A stretch of 29,343 nucleotides of DNA from a virus. This document shows, in pieces, positions 7,244 to 15,072 of this stretch. The notes beneath the pieces are model-generated. The model saw nothing but the letters and a program-made list of their open reading frames with translations, was not told where the DNA came from and made no database searches. The position numbers and the translations under genes were made by a program. Numbering within the stretch: position 1 is the stretch's first letter; each line of letters opens with the position of its first letter. The stretch covers positions 1 through 29,343 of IMG/VR virus record IMGVR_UViG_3300026078_000987; one strand, given 5' to 3'.

Positions 7244-7684
7244 CTAAAAATCGAAACATCCAGCTCGTTGCATGCATTCGCGTACGCAAGCCCTATAAGG
7301 GCCGATACCATCGCGTTGTAACGCCAGATCGACACACTCGCTATGGCAAAGGTTTCTCATGGTCCTGCAATAAATGCTTTCATTACTCTGAATGCCGACC
7401 TTTTGTATATCGCTTTGGTTTGCCGGTGCCGGCGAGTATGGCACAAAAACCGTAGCTCCTATTGCGGACCCTGGGAACGGGTCGGCAGCAGACACCTGCC
7501 GGTTCGAGGGCGACTGATTGTAGCTTGCCCCACTCAACCAAGGCGCCGGACGCTGCGGAGCGAATGATTGCGGTTGGGCGGGCTGATCCTGATTTTGAGA
7601 GTGCTTCAATGCCAGCAATCGGCCGAGCAAACCCCCGCCGCTATCGAACTGCTGCAGATCAACATAATCGTCGAACAACCCCAT
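7244..7684 (-). CDS. Leader/linker protein coupled to the S74 fibre, putative effector
   Basis: A 146-residue protein whose ATG overlaps the stop of the S74 fibre gene (TGATG), so it is probably translated with it. The N-terminus 'MGLFDDYVDLQQF' leads to 'SGGGLLGRLLALKHSQNQDQ', a motif related to 'PGGLLARLHEV' at 8874-9263 and 'PPGGLPGLLLDYLRN' at 23907-24785. A Pro/Gln/Ser-rich linker follows, then a Cys-rich end with 'YCRTMRNLCHSECVDLAL' and 'YRACVRECMQRAGC' (six Cys in about 40 residues). Short N-terminal motif, disordered linker and variable C-terminal domain is the architecture of polymorphic toxins and effectors. The Cys-rich end could be a toxin or a disulphide-stabilised cap. Function is inferred from architecture only. 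Confidence 0.6.
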   Translation of the reverse strand: MGLFDDYVDLQQFDSGGGLLGRLLALKHSQNQDQPAQPQSFAPQRPAPWLSGASYNQSPSNRQVSAADPFPGSAIGATVFVPYSPAPANQSDIQKVGIQSNESIYCRTMRNLCHSECVDLALQRDGIGPYRACVRECMQRAGCFDF

Positions 7685-8799
7685 CAGCAGCCTCCATGCA
7701 TTTGCCGCGACGCTTCGGTGGCCGCGCGATAGTCCACCGCCTTGTAGCCGTTGACCTCGACCACGGCCGCAGGCGTAGTCTTTTCGACGTCCTGCGCCAT
7801 CAGGCCGATGTGGTAGGCCGGCGCGCCCTTGTAGCGATAGGCGTAGACCGGCGTGCCGTCGAACAGCCTGCCAACCTCTGCGATGTCTTCCTTCAGGCGG
7901 CGATCAGACCATTTCAACAGTCCGAGCAGGCCGCTGCCGCCCGAATTCGCTCCTGGTCCGGAACCAAGCAGCGAGCTAATACCTCCAGCGAGGGTAGCGA
8001 ACTGCTGTGCGCCGGACAGTTGCTGCGTGCTGTTCGTGGTGCCCGACGTCTGCTGACCGAGTTGCGCGATCGGCACGCCGATCTGCGCCAGCAGGCTCAG
8101 ATTTTGCGCCGGGATACTCTGCGCCAGTTGCGCCAGCGCGAGCTGCTGTTGCGGGGTGTAATTCTGGGCGTTGAGCGCGTCCTGCGACGAGGTGACGCCC
8201 TGCAACTGATTGGCGAGGCCCTGTTGCGTCAGTCCCGCGAGCAGCCCGCTGGTCGAGTTCCGCGCGCCGTAAAGCGCATTCGCCGCGTTGAGCTGGTTGC
8301 CGACATCCTGGTTGTATTGCGCCGCGATCACCGGCGCCTCGCCCTGCGCGATGCCGCGCGCCAGCGTCTGCTGGTTCATGCCGGACCCGTCACGGCCGGC
8401 GGCGGCAAACTGCGAATTGACCTGGTTCGTCGTATCGCTGGCGATCTGGTCGAGCTGCGCCTGCAGCGCCGGATTGTTGCCGATCATCGAGCCATTGGCA
8501 TAAGGCGTGAGCTGGCTCTGCAGGGTCGAAAGCCCGCTCTGCAACGCCGGCGCCTGCGCCGTGGCGCCGCCGCCGTTGAGCAGGTTCGAAACGAAACTGC
8601 CGATCTGCGGCGCATAGGGATTGCTCTGCGCGGCATTTTGCGAGAGCTGGCTGATCGCATTACTCTCGGTGGAGTTCAGTCCGCTGTTCTGGATCAGCGG
8701 GTTGAGCTGCCCTAAAATATCCTGCACCATCGGCTGCGCCGCTTGCCAGGGCGCGCTTTGCGATTGCTGGGCCTGTGTCGATGACGATTGTCCGCCCAT
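7684..8799 (-). CDS. Tail fibre/spike protein with C-terminal S74 intramolecular chaperone
   Basis: A 371-residue protein. Residues 1 to about 290 are Gln-, Asn-, Ala- and Ser-rich with helical repeats ('LQSGLSTLQSQLTPYANGS', 'QQLALAQLAQSIPAQNLSLL'), as in virion proteins that line the tail or are ejected. The C-terminal 65 residues are a peptidase S74 / intramolecular chaperone domain: 'WSDRRLKEDIAEVGRLFDGT', 'YAYRYKGAPAYHIGLMAQDV'. In this family the chaperone trimerises the fibre and then cuts itself off at the Ser before 'DRRLKEDI', here Ser in 'KWSDRR'. The next gene overlaps its stop codon. It is followed by a putative effector cassette and preceded by a proline-rich leader-like gene. 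Confidence 0.85.
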   Translation of the reverse strand: MGGQSSSTQAQQSQSAPWQAAQPMVQDILGQLNPLIQNSGLNSTESNAISQLSQNAAQSNPYAPQIGSFVSNLLNGGGATAQAPALQSGLSTLQSQLTPYANGSMIGNNPALQAQLDQIASDTTNQVNSQFAAAGRDGSGMNQQTLARGIAQGEAPVIAAQYNQDVGNQLNAANALYGARNSTSGLLAGLTQQGLANQLQGVTSSQDALNAQNYTPQQQLALAQLAQSIPAQNLSLLAQIGVPIAQLGQQTSGTTNSTQQLSGAQQFATLAGGISSLLGSGPGANSGGSGLLGLLKWSDRRLKEDIAEVGRLFDGTPVYAYRYKGAPAYHIGLMAQDVEKTTPAAVVEVNGYKAVDYRAATEASRQMHGGC

Positions 8800-8873
8800 C
8801 GGGGTTTCCTCGCGAAAATAATAAAGCTAAGTTTCTGGAACGGCGTACAAGCGCGTTGCAATCGAGCAAAAAT

Positions 8874-9263
8874 CTATCGTCCGCCATCGCCGGGATTGAG
8901 AAGCGATCCTTCTGCGGGCCGCCGCATCACCTCGTGGAGCCTGGCGAGCAAGCCACCAGGGCTCGCTGACAACGCCATGCTGTTTTCAGGGTCAGTGAAG
9001 GATCTTGGGCCCGGTCCAGGCGAAGGAGCGGAAGGCTGTAGTGGCACTGGAAAGTAATTTGGCGGAGTTGGAGAGATCGACCGCTCAAGCGACCAGGGAT
9101 TTCCATTTGTGGGGTAAGACGGTTCAAGAGTCGGAAACGATTCAGGAATCGTCGGCAATGGCGGAGGAGTCCAATTGCCCAAAGGGCGCGGTACCCTCGG
9201 CAATACTCCGGCAGGTCCCCAATTCGGCAGCTGATCGGAATCGTCTTTGAATCGGGCCACCAT
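8874..9263 (-). CDS. Proline-rich protein ending in a GGLL motif, effector leader remnant
   Basis: A 129-residue protein made mostly of Pro, Ser and Thr ('NWTPPPLPTIPESFPTLEPS', 'VPLQPSAPSPGPGPRSFTDP') that ends shortly after 'SASPGGLLARLHEVMRRP'. The GGLL-x-RL motif near the end is shared with the leader proteins at 7244-7684 and, more loosely, 23907-24785, where it sits at the start of the protein or at its very end. The downstream variable domain that should follow the motif is missing, so this looks like a leader that lost its C-terminal module, or a stand-alone leader. No fold can be recognised. It lies between the ClpP-like gene and the S74 fibre on the same strand. Confidence 0.5.
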   Translation of the reverse strand: MVARFKDDSDQLPNWGPAGVLPRVPRPLGNWTPPPLPTIPESFPTLEPSYPTNGNPWSLERSISPTPPNYFPVPLQPSAPSPGPGPRSFTDPENSMALSASPGGLLARLHEVMRRPAEGSLLNPGDGGR

Positions 9264-9360
9264 ATATTTTTACTCGCAATTCGAGGTAGGAAAAAAATCT
9301 GACAGCGACGATCTGCGCCAGACCTGGACGCCGCACGGGGGTTTGCGTTTAAAAACTTCG

Positions 9361-10302
9361 CTACTGATCCCAGATTACCGGAGGCCGGAAGCCGACTTTC
9401 TTCGCAATTGCTTCGACCTGTTCCTGGCTCTCCGGATATGCCTCGTAAATCACTTGCGTCCGGATCGAGCTGGCGTAGTAACGCGGATTCCAGGTCCAGA
9501 AGAAGTGAACGGGGTAACGGCCGGTCTCGTCAAACTTACGTTTGAGAATTTTTCGAACAAACACGCTCTCTGGCGGCTGTTCAGGGCCTATCATCTCTGT
9601 CCCATCGCGGGATCGTCCAAGCGGGCCGTCGTTGCGCGGATCAGCGTACGCTCCTGCTCCAGGGCACCCTGCTGCGACCAACCGGGGTGCACGCGGATCG
9701 GACATTTCCGAGAAATCGACACAGTAGCCGTTACGGTCCCCAACGGTCCAGGCGACAAGAGCGTCCCTGGGGACAAAGGCCCTTGCCGTGCTGGTGAAAA
9801 GATAATTTGCGCAGGTTGCCACACAATAATCATTGATGACGACCGTCGCCTCCTTGATACGAAGCAGACTAGCCAATGCGATGGCGCCGTCCGCATCGCC
9901 GCCGGAATTGCGAACGACAAAAATGCCGCCATGCTCGAGACGGTTGGCGAGCAAGATATCGTTACTCAAGAAAATCCAGCCATCAAGACACAGCACGCGC
10001 CCGTCGGCACGAAGCGCTTCCGGATGCGGAACATCTCCCCGACAATAGGCGAGAGCATCGGCGTAGCTTGCCCGCTCTGCATCCGACACTCGGGCAGACT
10101 CGGGATCAGCACCCTGTGCATGCGAAATGCTGATGGTGGAGAACGCCAACGCGAGCGCGCCGAACACGGCAAAGGCTACGCGAAAAGCTATGCTACAGAT
10201 CGACTTGGCACCGCGATTGCCAGTGTACGCCGACGGCTTACTCCATTTTGGCCGCGGCGAACACTCATTGCAAGCCGCAACAGTGATCTTCCAACGCAAC
10301 AT
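9361..10302 (-). CDS. Exported ClpP/crotonase-like serine protease homologue
   Basis: A 313-residue protein. A basic N-terminus is followed by a hydrophobic stretch (about residues 37-58, 'SIAFRVAFAVFGALALAFST') and a plausible signal peptidase site at 'SHAQG', so it should reach the periplasm. The core resembles periplasmic ClpP-like proteins: 'GGIFVVRNSGGDADGAIALA' carries the oxyanion-loop pattern, then 'ATVVINDYCVATCANYLF' and 'FVPRDALVAWTVG'. From memory, relatives usually have His where this one has Thr in 'AWTVG' and Ser in the Cys-x-Ser-x-Cys region, so this copy may lack activity. It is not a structural phage gene and sits between a DUF4265 gene and a leader remnant, so it looks like cargo. 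Confidence 0.75.
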   Translation of the reverse strand: MLRWKITVAACNECSPRPKWSKPSAYTGNRGAKSICSIAFRVAFAVFGALALAFSTISISHAQGADPESARVSDAERASYADALAYCRGDVPHPEALRADGRVLCLDGWIFLSNDILLANRLEHGGIFVVRNSGGDADGAIALASLLRIKEATVVINDYCVATCANYLFTSTARAFVPRDALVAWTVGDRNGYCVDFSEMSDPRAPRLVAAGCPGAGAYADPRNDGPLGRSRDGTEMIGPEQPPESVFVRKILKRKFDETGRYPVHFFWTWNPRYYASSIRTQVIYEAYPESQEQVEAIAKKVGFRPPVIWDQ

Positions 10303-10401
10303 CCTCAGGGCGCCTTTTTATAAAGAAATCTTCAGGGTTGAATTAGAACAAATCAAGAACAATGTCAAGTGAAGATCAAATGCTCCGCTGTGTTTGGTTC
10401 C

Positions 10402-10908
10402 TCACGAGCTCGGTGACGCTGGCTCATCTTTCTCGGGATGCCCGATATATCCTGTCTGAAACAGCCAACGACCTTCACCCTCTCCTTTCTCGAGGAAGTC
10501 AAAGACCTCGTCGAAGTCCACTTCCGGAGGAATGTCCAAGGCATAGACCTTGCCGCTGCCGTGTTGGCCGCCTTCCCAACCACACCCGATCAGTTTCATC
10601 CGCTTGAGCACGGCGGACGCATCCGGATTTTCCTTCTCGACGTAGATCTGGCAGGTCGAGTGCCCGCCACGCTCCACGATGGACACGAACTTCACTTGCT
10701 TCTCGTGTTCCTCGCATTTGAGCAATATCTTGTCGCCATAACTCAATGTTCGCGTCGAAAACGGAATACTCTCGACCATTGCGATCGTTCGATGCGGCGG
10801 CACCATATCTACCAACTCTACCAACTGAACCCAGATGTTTTCCCCACTCGCGCCGTCCCATGAGTCGGACTCGACGGGGTAGCTGATTTTGATCAGACCA
10901 TCGCTCAT
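10402..10908 (-). CDS. DUF4265-domain protein, probable immunity protein
   Basis: A 168-residue protein matching the DUF4265 pattern: an early 'GENIWVQLVELVD' (the 'ESxW' region), 'RTIAMVESIPFSTRTLSYGD' (family 'xxNIPFFxxGxSxGD'), then 'VKFVSIVERGGHSTCQIYV' (family 'vvexSGHSTxR'). It has no signal peptide, so it should act in the cytoplasm. DUF4265 proteins often sit beside toxin genes and are treated as immunity proteins, though I know of no biochemical proof. It lies in an AT-richer cargo block after the leader protein 11538-12281 and the helical protein 11133-11318. Its partner toxin domain, if the group is a true pair, would be the C-terminus of the leader protein. Confidence 0.78.
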   Translation of the reverse strand: MSDGLIKISYPVESDSWDGASGENIWVQLVELVDMVPPHRTIAMVESIPFSTRTLSYGDKILLKCEEHEKQVKFVSIVERGGHSTCQIYVEKENPDASAVLKRMKLIGCGWEGGQHGSGKVYALDIPPEVDFDEVFDFLEKGEGEGRWLFQTGYIGHPEKDEPASPSS

Positions 10909-11132
10909 GGCTGGGCTCCAGACTGCCTCCAGTCATAGGGTTACATGCGATCCCGTTCCTACTTCGGAGGATTCCGTTCCGACAGCAACCCTGCGTTCCG
11001 CCGCTAGCCCGCTTCGGACGAACCTCGTTGTTTCATGTCGCCCACGTTCGGACTATCCTTTCTCCAATCGGAGATTCCGCACAGCCTTTGCCGTTCAACG
11101 CCATCCCGAGTCAAATTAGCTCGGGATGATCT

Positions 11133-11318
11133 TCATCTTTTCGAGCAAAGCGCGTCAGCTTTCGCAATGAGATCACCAATCGTACGTTTGATTTCAAGAA
11201 ATTCGGTGGCATCGCAACCTCGCTTGGCAAGCAGCAACGCCAAGGAGAGCTCCTTAATGCAGACGTTCAAGTGTTGTTCGAAACGCTCAGTTTCCTCAAT
11301 TTTCATCGAAGCCCCCAT
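11133..11318 (-). CDS. 61-residue helical protein, possible immunity protein
   Basis: A small helical protein ('ETERFEQHLNVCIKELSLAL', then 'FLEIKRTIGDLIAKADALC'). Two in-frame ATGs compete: 11318, and 11306 with a GGGGG sequence six bases upstream; the second may be the true start. It lies 220 bp after the leader protein 11538-12281 and 224 bp before the DUF4265 gene, so it is loosely spaced compared with the tightly packed virion genes. Its size and helical pattern resemble 6996-7214, which has the same neighbours (leader protein before, DUF protein after). The function is not known. Confidence 0.5.
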   Translation of the reverse strand: MGASMKIEETERFEQHLNVCIKELSLALLLAKRGCDATEFLEIKRTIGDLIAKADALCSKR

Positions 11319-11537
11319 ACATTCTCACTTCACTCCGGCGGCTACCGTTGCGGCGGCACGTCCTCTATGCCGTCGCTCGCTCGTTTCGGACGAGACTCTT
11401 CGCGAAGCTAGAGCGCATCCTAGAACAAAACAAGAACTTTAGTCAACGCTTGCGTTAAGGCCTCCGTTCGCCTCTCGCGTGCCTAAGCGAACCGGCTTAT
11501 GCCGGCCGCTCCGGCCACTCAGCGCGAGCCTGGCGAT

Positions 11538-12281
11538 TTATTTAGATCGCTTCGGCCTACTGTAGTTAGGATCTCCAGGTTTGCGAATTACATCGCCACC
11601 GCAGGCCTCGCTCACGCGCATACCCACACAGTCATCGGCCGTCCACTTTCGAACTCCCCGAGGTCTGTACTGCGCACCGCCATATTTGCCTTTCCAGTTC
11701 CAACCTTCGGCTTGCTCGCATGCTTCTCGTTCTCTTTTCAATTCTTCATCGCAATCGACGCCAGGGGGTGGCTCACCTTCAGTCGGAGCAATGGGAGGTG
11801 CGTCTGGAACAGTTCTGACTTTTTGTTTGTTTGGATCATGCGCCTTTGCCGCCAGACCTTGGCCTGTGAAATTGGCCGTCGGATTACCCTCGGAAACCCC
11901 GGCTGCGATATCCGACGCGGTCGGTTGAGCAGCTGTTTCAGCCGAATCAGCCGCGAGCGGCTGATCTCCATTGATTGCGGGTGGTGATGATGGTCGCCTC
12001 GTAAGCGCCCTGAAATTCGGATCGATCGGCTTGGGCGTCGAGTCGGCATTGCTTCCAGCAAAGTGCTGCTGCAATACGTGCGCAGCTCCGAAGGCAGCCA
12101 ACGCGCCGAGGAGCGCACCTATCGCGTTCGAACCAGGACCGGGAACGCTCCCACCATCGGGCTGCTGCATCTCCGCTTCGGTTTGCGGCGGGAAGCGGAG
12201 CACGCCACCAGGTGCAGGCATTCCGTTGTTAGGAAACGTCGGATTGATGGGGTACACGCCGGAATAATTTAACGAACCCAT
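11538..12281 (-). CDS. Pro/Ala-rich leader protein with Cys-containing C-terminus, putative effector
   Basis: A 247-residue protein whose ATG overlaps the stop of the GNAT-like virion gene (TAATG). N-terminal 'NYSGVYPINPTFPNNGMPAP' is followed by a Gly/Ala hydrophobic segment (about residues 48-68, 'SNAIGALLGALAAFGAAHVL'), a long disordered Pro/Ala/Ser linker (70-165), and a compact C-terminal region of about 70 residues with four Cys ('GVDCDEELKREREACEQAEG', 'ADDCVGMRVSEACGGD') and several Trp/Lys. This is the leader, linker and variable-end layout of polymorphic toxins. Two small immunity-type genes follow (11133-11318, 10402-10908). I recognise no named toxin family in the C-terminus. Confidence 0.6.
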   Translation of the reverse strand: MGSLNYSGVYPINPTFPNNGMPAPGGVLRFPPQTEAEMQQPDGGSVPGPGSNAIGALLGALAAFGAAHVLQQHFAGSNADSTPKPIDPNFRALTRRPSSPPAINGDQPLAADSAETAAQPTASDIAAGVSEGNPTANFTGQGLAAKAHDPNKQKVRTVPDAPPIAPTEGEPPPGVDCDEELKREREACEQAEGWNWKGKYGGAQYRPRGVRKWTADDCVGMRVSEACGGDVIRKPGDPNYSRPKRSK

Positions 12282-12685
12282 TAGCTCAATTCCTTGTCCA
12301 TAATGATGTGTTTCTCTTCAAATCCCTCGAGCGCGCGCAGCCAGCCCTTGCGTCCGAAAATGCGGACGCGCGCACAGCCTTCGTCTCGTGCGTAATTTTC
12401 GATGCCAGCGAGCAGCGGCAGCCAGCGCTTCATTCCGCTGCCGCCGCATACCGTGATGATGCAGATCTTGCCTGCCTCGGTATTAATCAGGATCGTTGCC
12501 GCGGCGGCTTCGATCGCCTCTCCATTCCAGGCGATCCAAAGCAGGCTGCCTCCGCAAAGAATATCTGCTTCGACATTGGCGAAAGCGTTCAGTCCGGTAC
12601 GAACGCAGGCCGCCTTCAGCAGCGGCGCGACATGCGGCCAGATCTCATGCACCCTTGCGGGATCGACGCAGACCAGCTCAGCCAA
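12281..12685 (-). CDS. GNAT-like protein in the virion operon
   Basis: A protein of about 134 residues: 'DPARVHEIWPHVAPLLKAAC' at the start, 'GGSLLWIAWNGEAIEAAAAT' in the middle, and 'CGGSGMKRWLPLLAGIENYA' followed by 'CARVRIFGRKGWLRALEGFE'. This matches the acyltransferase-like proteins often found in the tail operon of podovirus-like prophages, with the core strands and the 'R-x-x-x-x-GRKGW' end of a GNAT fold. Whether it transfers an acyl group is unknown. TTG 12685 is taken as start because it overlaps the stop of the previous gene (TTGGCTGA). ATG starts at 12730 and 12751 would overlap that gene by 50-75 bp and have no ribosome site. Confidence 0.7.
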   Translation of the reverse strand: MAELVCVDPARVHEIWPHVAPLLKAACVRTGLNAFANVEADILCGGSLLWIAWNGEAIEAAAATILINTEAGKICIITVCGGSGMKRWLPLLAGIENYARDEGCARVRIFGRKGWLRALEGFEEKHIIMDKELS

Positions 12686-12992
12686 TGAGCGCGTAGAGGA
12701 ATGTGCGTCCCGACGTGGCGGAGTTGACATGGCTGATGGTGAAGGAGCCATTGGCCACCGCGCTGATGAACAGGGTGCCGCTGCCGATTTCCGCCGCGGC
12801 GTTCGCTGTGACCGGCACGGTGATCGGCACCGAGCCGGCCGCGCAATTCTTGTCGGTCACAACGGTCGAGGCGGCGCCGGTGGCAAGCGTCACGGTGCCG
12901 ACCGCATTCGACCGGCCTGCCGCGAGCTGCTGGATGGCGAGAACGATCTTCTTCAGATCGGTCTCGGTGGTGCCGGGAACGTAGGCCGTCAT
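12678..12992 (-). CDS. Small virion protein, function unknown
   Basis: A 104-residue protein starting 'MTAYVPGTTETDLKKIVLAI', followed by an all-beta region ('GTVTLATGAASTVVTDKNCA', 'GSGTLFISAVANGSFTISHV'). Its ATG overlaps the stop of the tail-hub gene (ATGA at 12989-12992). The helix-then-beta-sandwich layout suits a minor tail or fibre-attachment protein, and I have seen similar 'TGAASTTVTDxxCxxxSxIxLxPxT' domains in phage virion proteins, which supports a structural role. It is packed tightly between two virion genes. Confidence 0.75.
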   Translation of the reverse strand: MTAYVPGTTETDLKKIVLAIQQLAAGRSNAVGTVTLATGAASTVVTDKNCAAGSVPITVPVTANAAAEIGSGTLFISAVANGSFTISHVNSATSGRTFLYALIG

Positions 12993-14461
12993 TGCGTGCC
13001 GTTGGTCGTGATATCGGGCTCGACGCCAGCCGCGAAGGTCCAGGAGGTGCCTGCGGGAATCCTGATCTTGAAGCGCGTGTATCTGGCGTCGCGCATCGTG
13101 TCGCAACGGCCGGTGCGCGCGCTGATCGGCACTTCCACACCCGCGGTCGCCGCCACGAGTTGCGTGTCGCGCCATGACACCGAGCCGAACAGCGTCGCGG
13201 CATCCGTGATCGGGCGAAAACCCTTCACTGTAACCCGGTTGCCGTCGGTGCCCTGCTCCGCGCTTTCCAGCATTGCTTCAAGGTTAACGCCGCGGAAGAA
13301 GCCGAGCGTGTTAGAGCTATCAAACTGCGCAATTTCGGGTTGCACGGCGGTTGCGTAAGCGTCGAGGCTCAGCGTCAACGCGTCGAGCGACGATGAAATG
13401 CTGTCGAGGTTTTCCAGCGTCAGGCCGGTCTGCGAAATGCCGAGCAAATACTCGCCGGTCACAGACACCGGAAAGAAACGGTCGAACAGGAAGTCGTAGC
13501 CGAGCAGCTTGTCATAGGTGCCGACCGCGCCGGATACGGATTTGTAGGCCCAGTAGATGCGCGTGCTGCGGGGATCCGCGGCGCCCATGAACAGTTGCAG
13601 ATTGCCCTTGTCGAGATCGGCCAGAAACGCCCGGTCGACCTTTTCGCGGCCGATCTGCTCGGGCACGCCGCCAGGCTCGATCTTGTGAAAGCCCTGGCCT
13701 GCGTAGAAGAATATCCGCTCGCCGGCCCGGATGATCGAATAAGGCGCATACAGCCCCTTGTCCTGGGTGATGCGATCGATCTGGAAGATGATCGGGGAAC
13801 CCGGCACATAGGACATGCGGCGGATCGCCTGGTCCTGGAAGATCACGCCGGCCTCGCCGCCGGCGACGCCGCGGACGATGCCGCCGTCGGGAAAATCCTG
13901 GAAGTCGGACGAATTGACGCCACTGGTCCAGCTATCGGCGCCGTTGAAGCTATCCAGCCCTGACCACTGGATACGGTATGGCGTGGACAGCAACCCGGAG
14001 AGCACCAGGAACCGGCCGACCACGCTGATATAGGCCGCTTGCGGCGGCGACCCGAGCGCCGCGGAAAACGCCGTCGACGACGAAAGGTCGAACACCTGCA
14101 GCACCGCATTGGCCTGAGTGGCGAAAACCAGATTGCCGGTCTGCGCGAACTGCCATTGCGCGGTGGAAGACAGCGCCGAATAACTCGATCCGCCTGCCGA
14201 AACGTCGATCCAGGTAAAATCGGTGTTGTTCAGCCTGTAGAGTTTGCCGGCCGTACCGGCAAAGGTGACGACGGTGCCGTCCGATTTCAGCGCATAGAAC
14301 GCGCCCCTGCAGGGCGCCGGAAGCGCCGCGGTGTAAGCCGAGAAGCCGGGAAACGGGCCATAGCCGTCGCCGCGCGGAATTGCGTTCAAGATATTGCGCG
14401 TGGCCCGGCCTTCATAGTCGCTGACATCGGGGCGATAATCGCCATAGGCAAGAAGCGGCAT
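12989..14461 (-). CDS. Tail-hub / head-completion protein, P22 gp10-like role
   Basis: A 490-residue protein with no membrane segment, rich in beta strands. It begins 'MPLLAYGDYRPDVSDYEGRA', followed by 'LNAIPRGDGYGPFPGF', which is the usual start of large hub proteins in podovirus-like prophages. Strand-turn repeats follow ('TGNLVFATQANAVLQVFDLS', 'RFLVLSGLLSTPYRIQWSGL', 'FQDQAIRRMSYVPGSPIIFQ'), suggesting a beta-propeller. In P22 the equivalent position is taken by gp10, which plugs the DNA exit channel beneath the portal. The identification rests on length, fold type and position, not on a clear family motif. Confidence 0.7.
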   Translation of the reverse strand: MPLLAYGDYRPDVSDYEGRATRNILNAIPRGDGYGPFPGFSAYTAALPAPCRGAFYALKSDGTVVTFAGTAGKLYRLNNTDFTWIDVSAGGSSYSALSSTAQWQFAQTGNLVFATQANAVLQVFDLSSSTAFSAALGSPPQAAYISVVGRFLVLSGLLSTPYRIQWSGLDSFNGADSWTSGVNSSDFQDFPDGGIVRGVAGGEAGVIFQDQAIRRMSYVPGSPIIFQIDRITQDKGLYAPYSIIRAGERIFFYAGQGFHKIEPGGVPEQIGREKVDRAFLADLDKGNLQLFMGAADPRSTRIYWAYKSVSGAVGTYDKLLGYDFLFDRFFPVSVTGEYLLGISQTGLTLENLDSISSSLDALTLSLDAYATAVQPEIAQFDSSNTLGFFRGVNLEAMLESAEQGTDGNRVTVKGFRPITDAATLFGSVSWRDTQLVAATAGVEVPISARTGRCDTMRDARYTRFKIRIPAGTSWTFAAGVEPDITTNGTQ

Positions 14462-15072
14462 TACTCAGCGGTCCAGTTCTTGGATTGCTCGATCGAAGGC
14501 GTCCATGTTTCGGCTGGCACTGCCCTCGCCGTCCAGAGCGCCGACGGCGCGGGCTTGTCGACCCATGCGGCGGGCTCAGCCGATTCCGCGATCCAGGCGT
14601 CAGATGCGAACGGACGCGGACACCAGGCCTCGAAATCGCGGGTGAAAGTCGTGGGGTAGCCCGTGACCGCGTATGCAAGCGAACTTGTCGCTTCCATCAC
14701 CCGTTCATTCGCGCCGTAGCCGTTGAGCGTACAGGCGCCAGGAATCGCGCCGAGCCGCGGATTAAAACTCGTAGCAACACCGGCCAAAGCATGGCTCGTA
14801 CCGCCCGAGAGCGCAGACGTGCGAAACGCGGCCGTGACGCCGCTCTCCGCACAGGCGCCGACCAACGCGGACATTTTTCCGTTGAACAACGCCGCGACGC
14901 CGGTTATCGCATAGGCAGCGAAGATGCCGCCCAGCGCCGGCTTGAACATCGCCGCGGTGCCGGTTTCGGCGTATGAGCCTGATGAAGCCGTCAGGACGGT
15001 ATTGGTCGATTGCGGGTGGGTTAACTGCCCGAGAGCCAACCTGCCGAGCGCATCAAAACCGAGAAGCGACAT
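14461..15072 (-). CDS. Virion protein with degenerate ~22-residue repeats
   Basis: A 203-residue protein. From about residue 30 to 145 it repeats a unit of roughly 20-24 residues built around Tyr/Cys-Ala-x-x-Gly-x-Ala-Ala/Thr-x-Phe: 'SYAETGTAAMFKPALGG', 'AYAITGVAALFNGKMSA', 'ACAESGVTAAFRTSALS', 'ALAGVATSFNPRLGA', 'AYAVTGYPTTFTRDF'. The C-terminal 55 residues are Trp/Ala/Pro-rich ('AWIAESAEPAAWVDKPAP'). Its start follows the previous stop directly (TAAATG) and its stop overlaps the hub gene (TAATG). Each repeat could be a beta-hairpin of a shaft or decoration protein. Function unknown. Confidence 0.7.
   Translation of the reverse strand: MSLLGFDALGRLALGQLTHPQSTNTVLTASSGSYAETGTAAMFKPALGGIFAAYAITGVAALFNGKMSALVGACAESGVTAAFRTSALSGGTSHALAGVATSFNPRLGAIPGACTLNGYGANERVMEATSSLAYAVTGYPTTFTRDFEAWCPRPFASDAWIAESAEPAAWVDKPAPSALWTARAVPAETWTPSIEQSKNWTAE

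Noticed and set aside
7129-7335. Alternative minus-strand frame over the end of the 7244-7684 gene
   Set aside because: It contains a plausible helical stretch, but it overlaps two better-supported genes and has no ribosome site; kept only as a reminder that this junction may have been rearranged.
7462-8715. 417-residue plus-strand frame opposite the S74 fibre gene
   Set aside because: Arg/Leu/Ala-rich antisense reading of a clear fibre gene with a recognised S74 domain; typical high-GC shadow.
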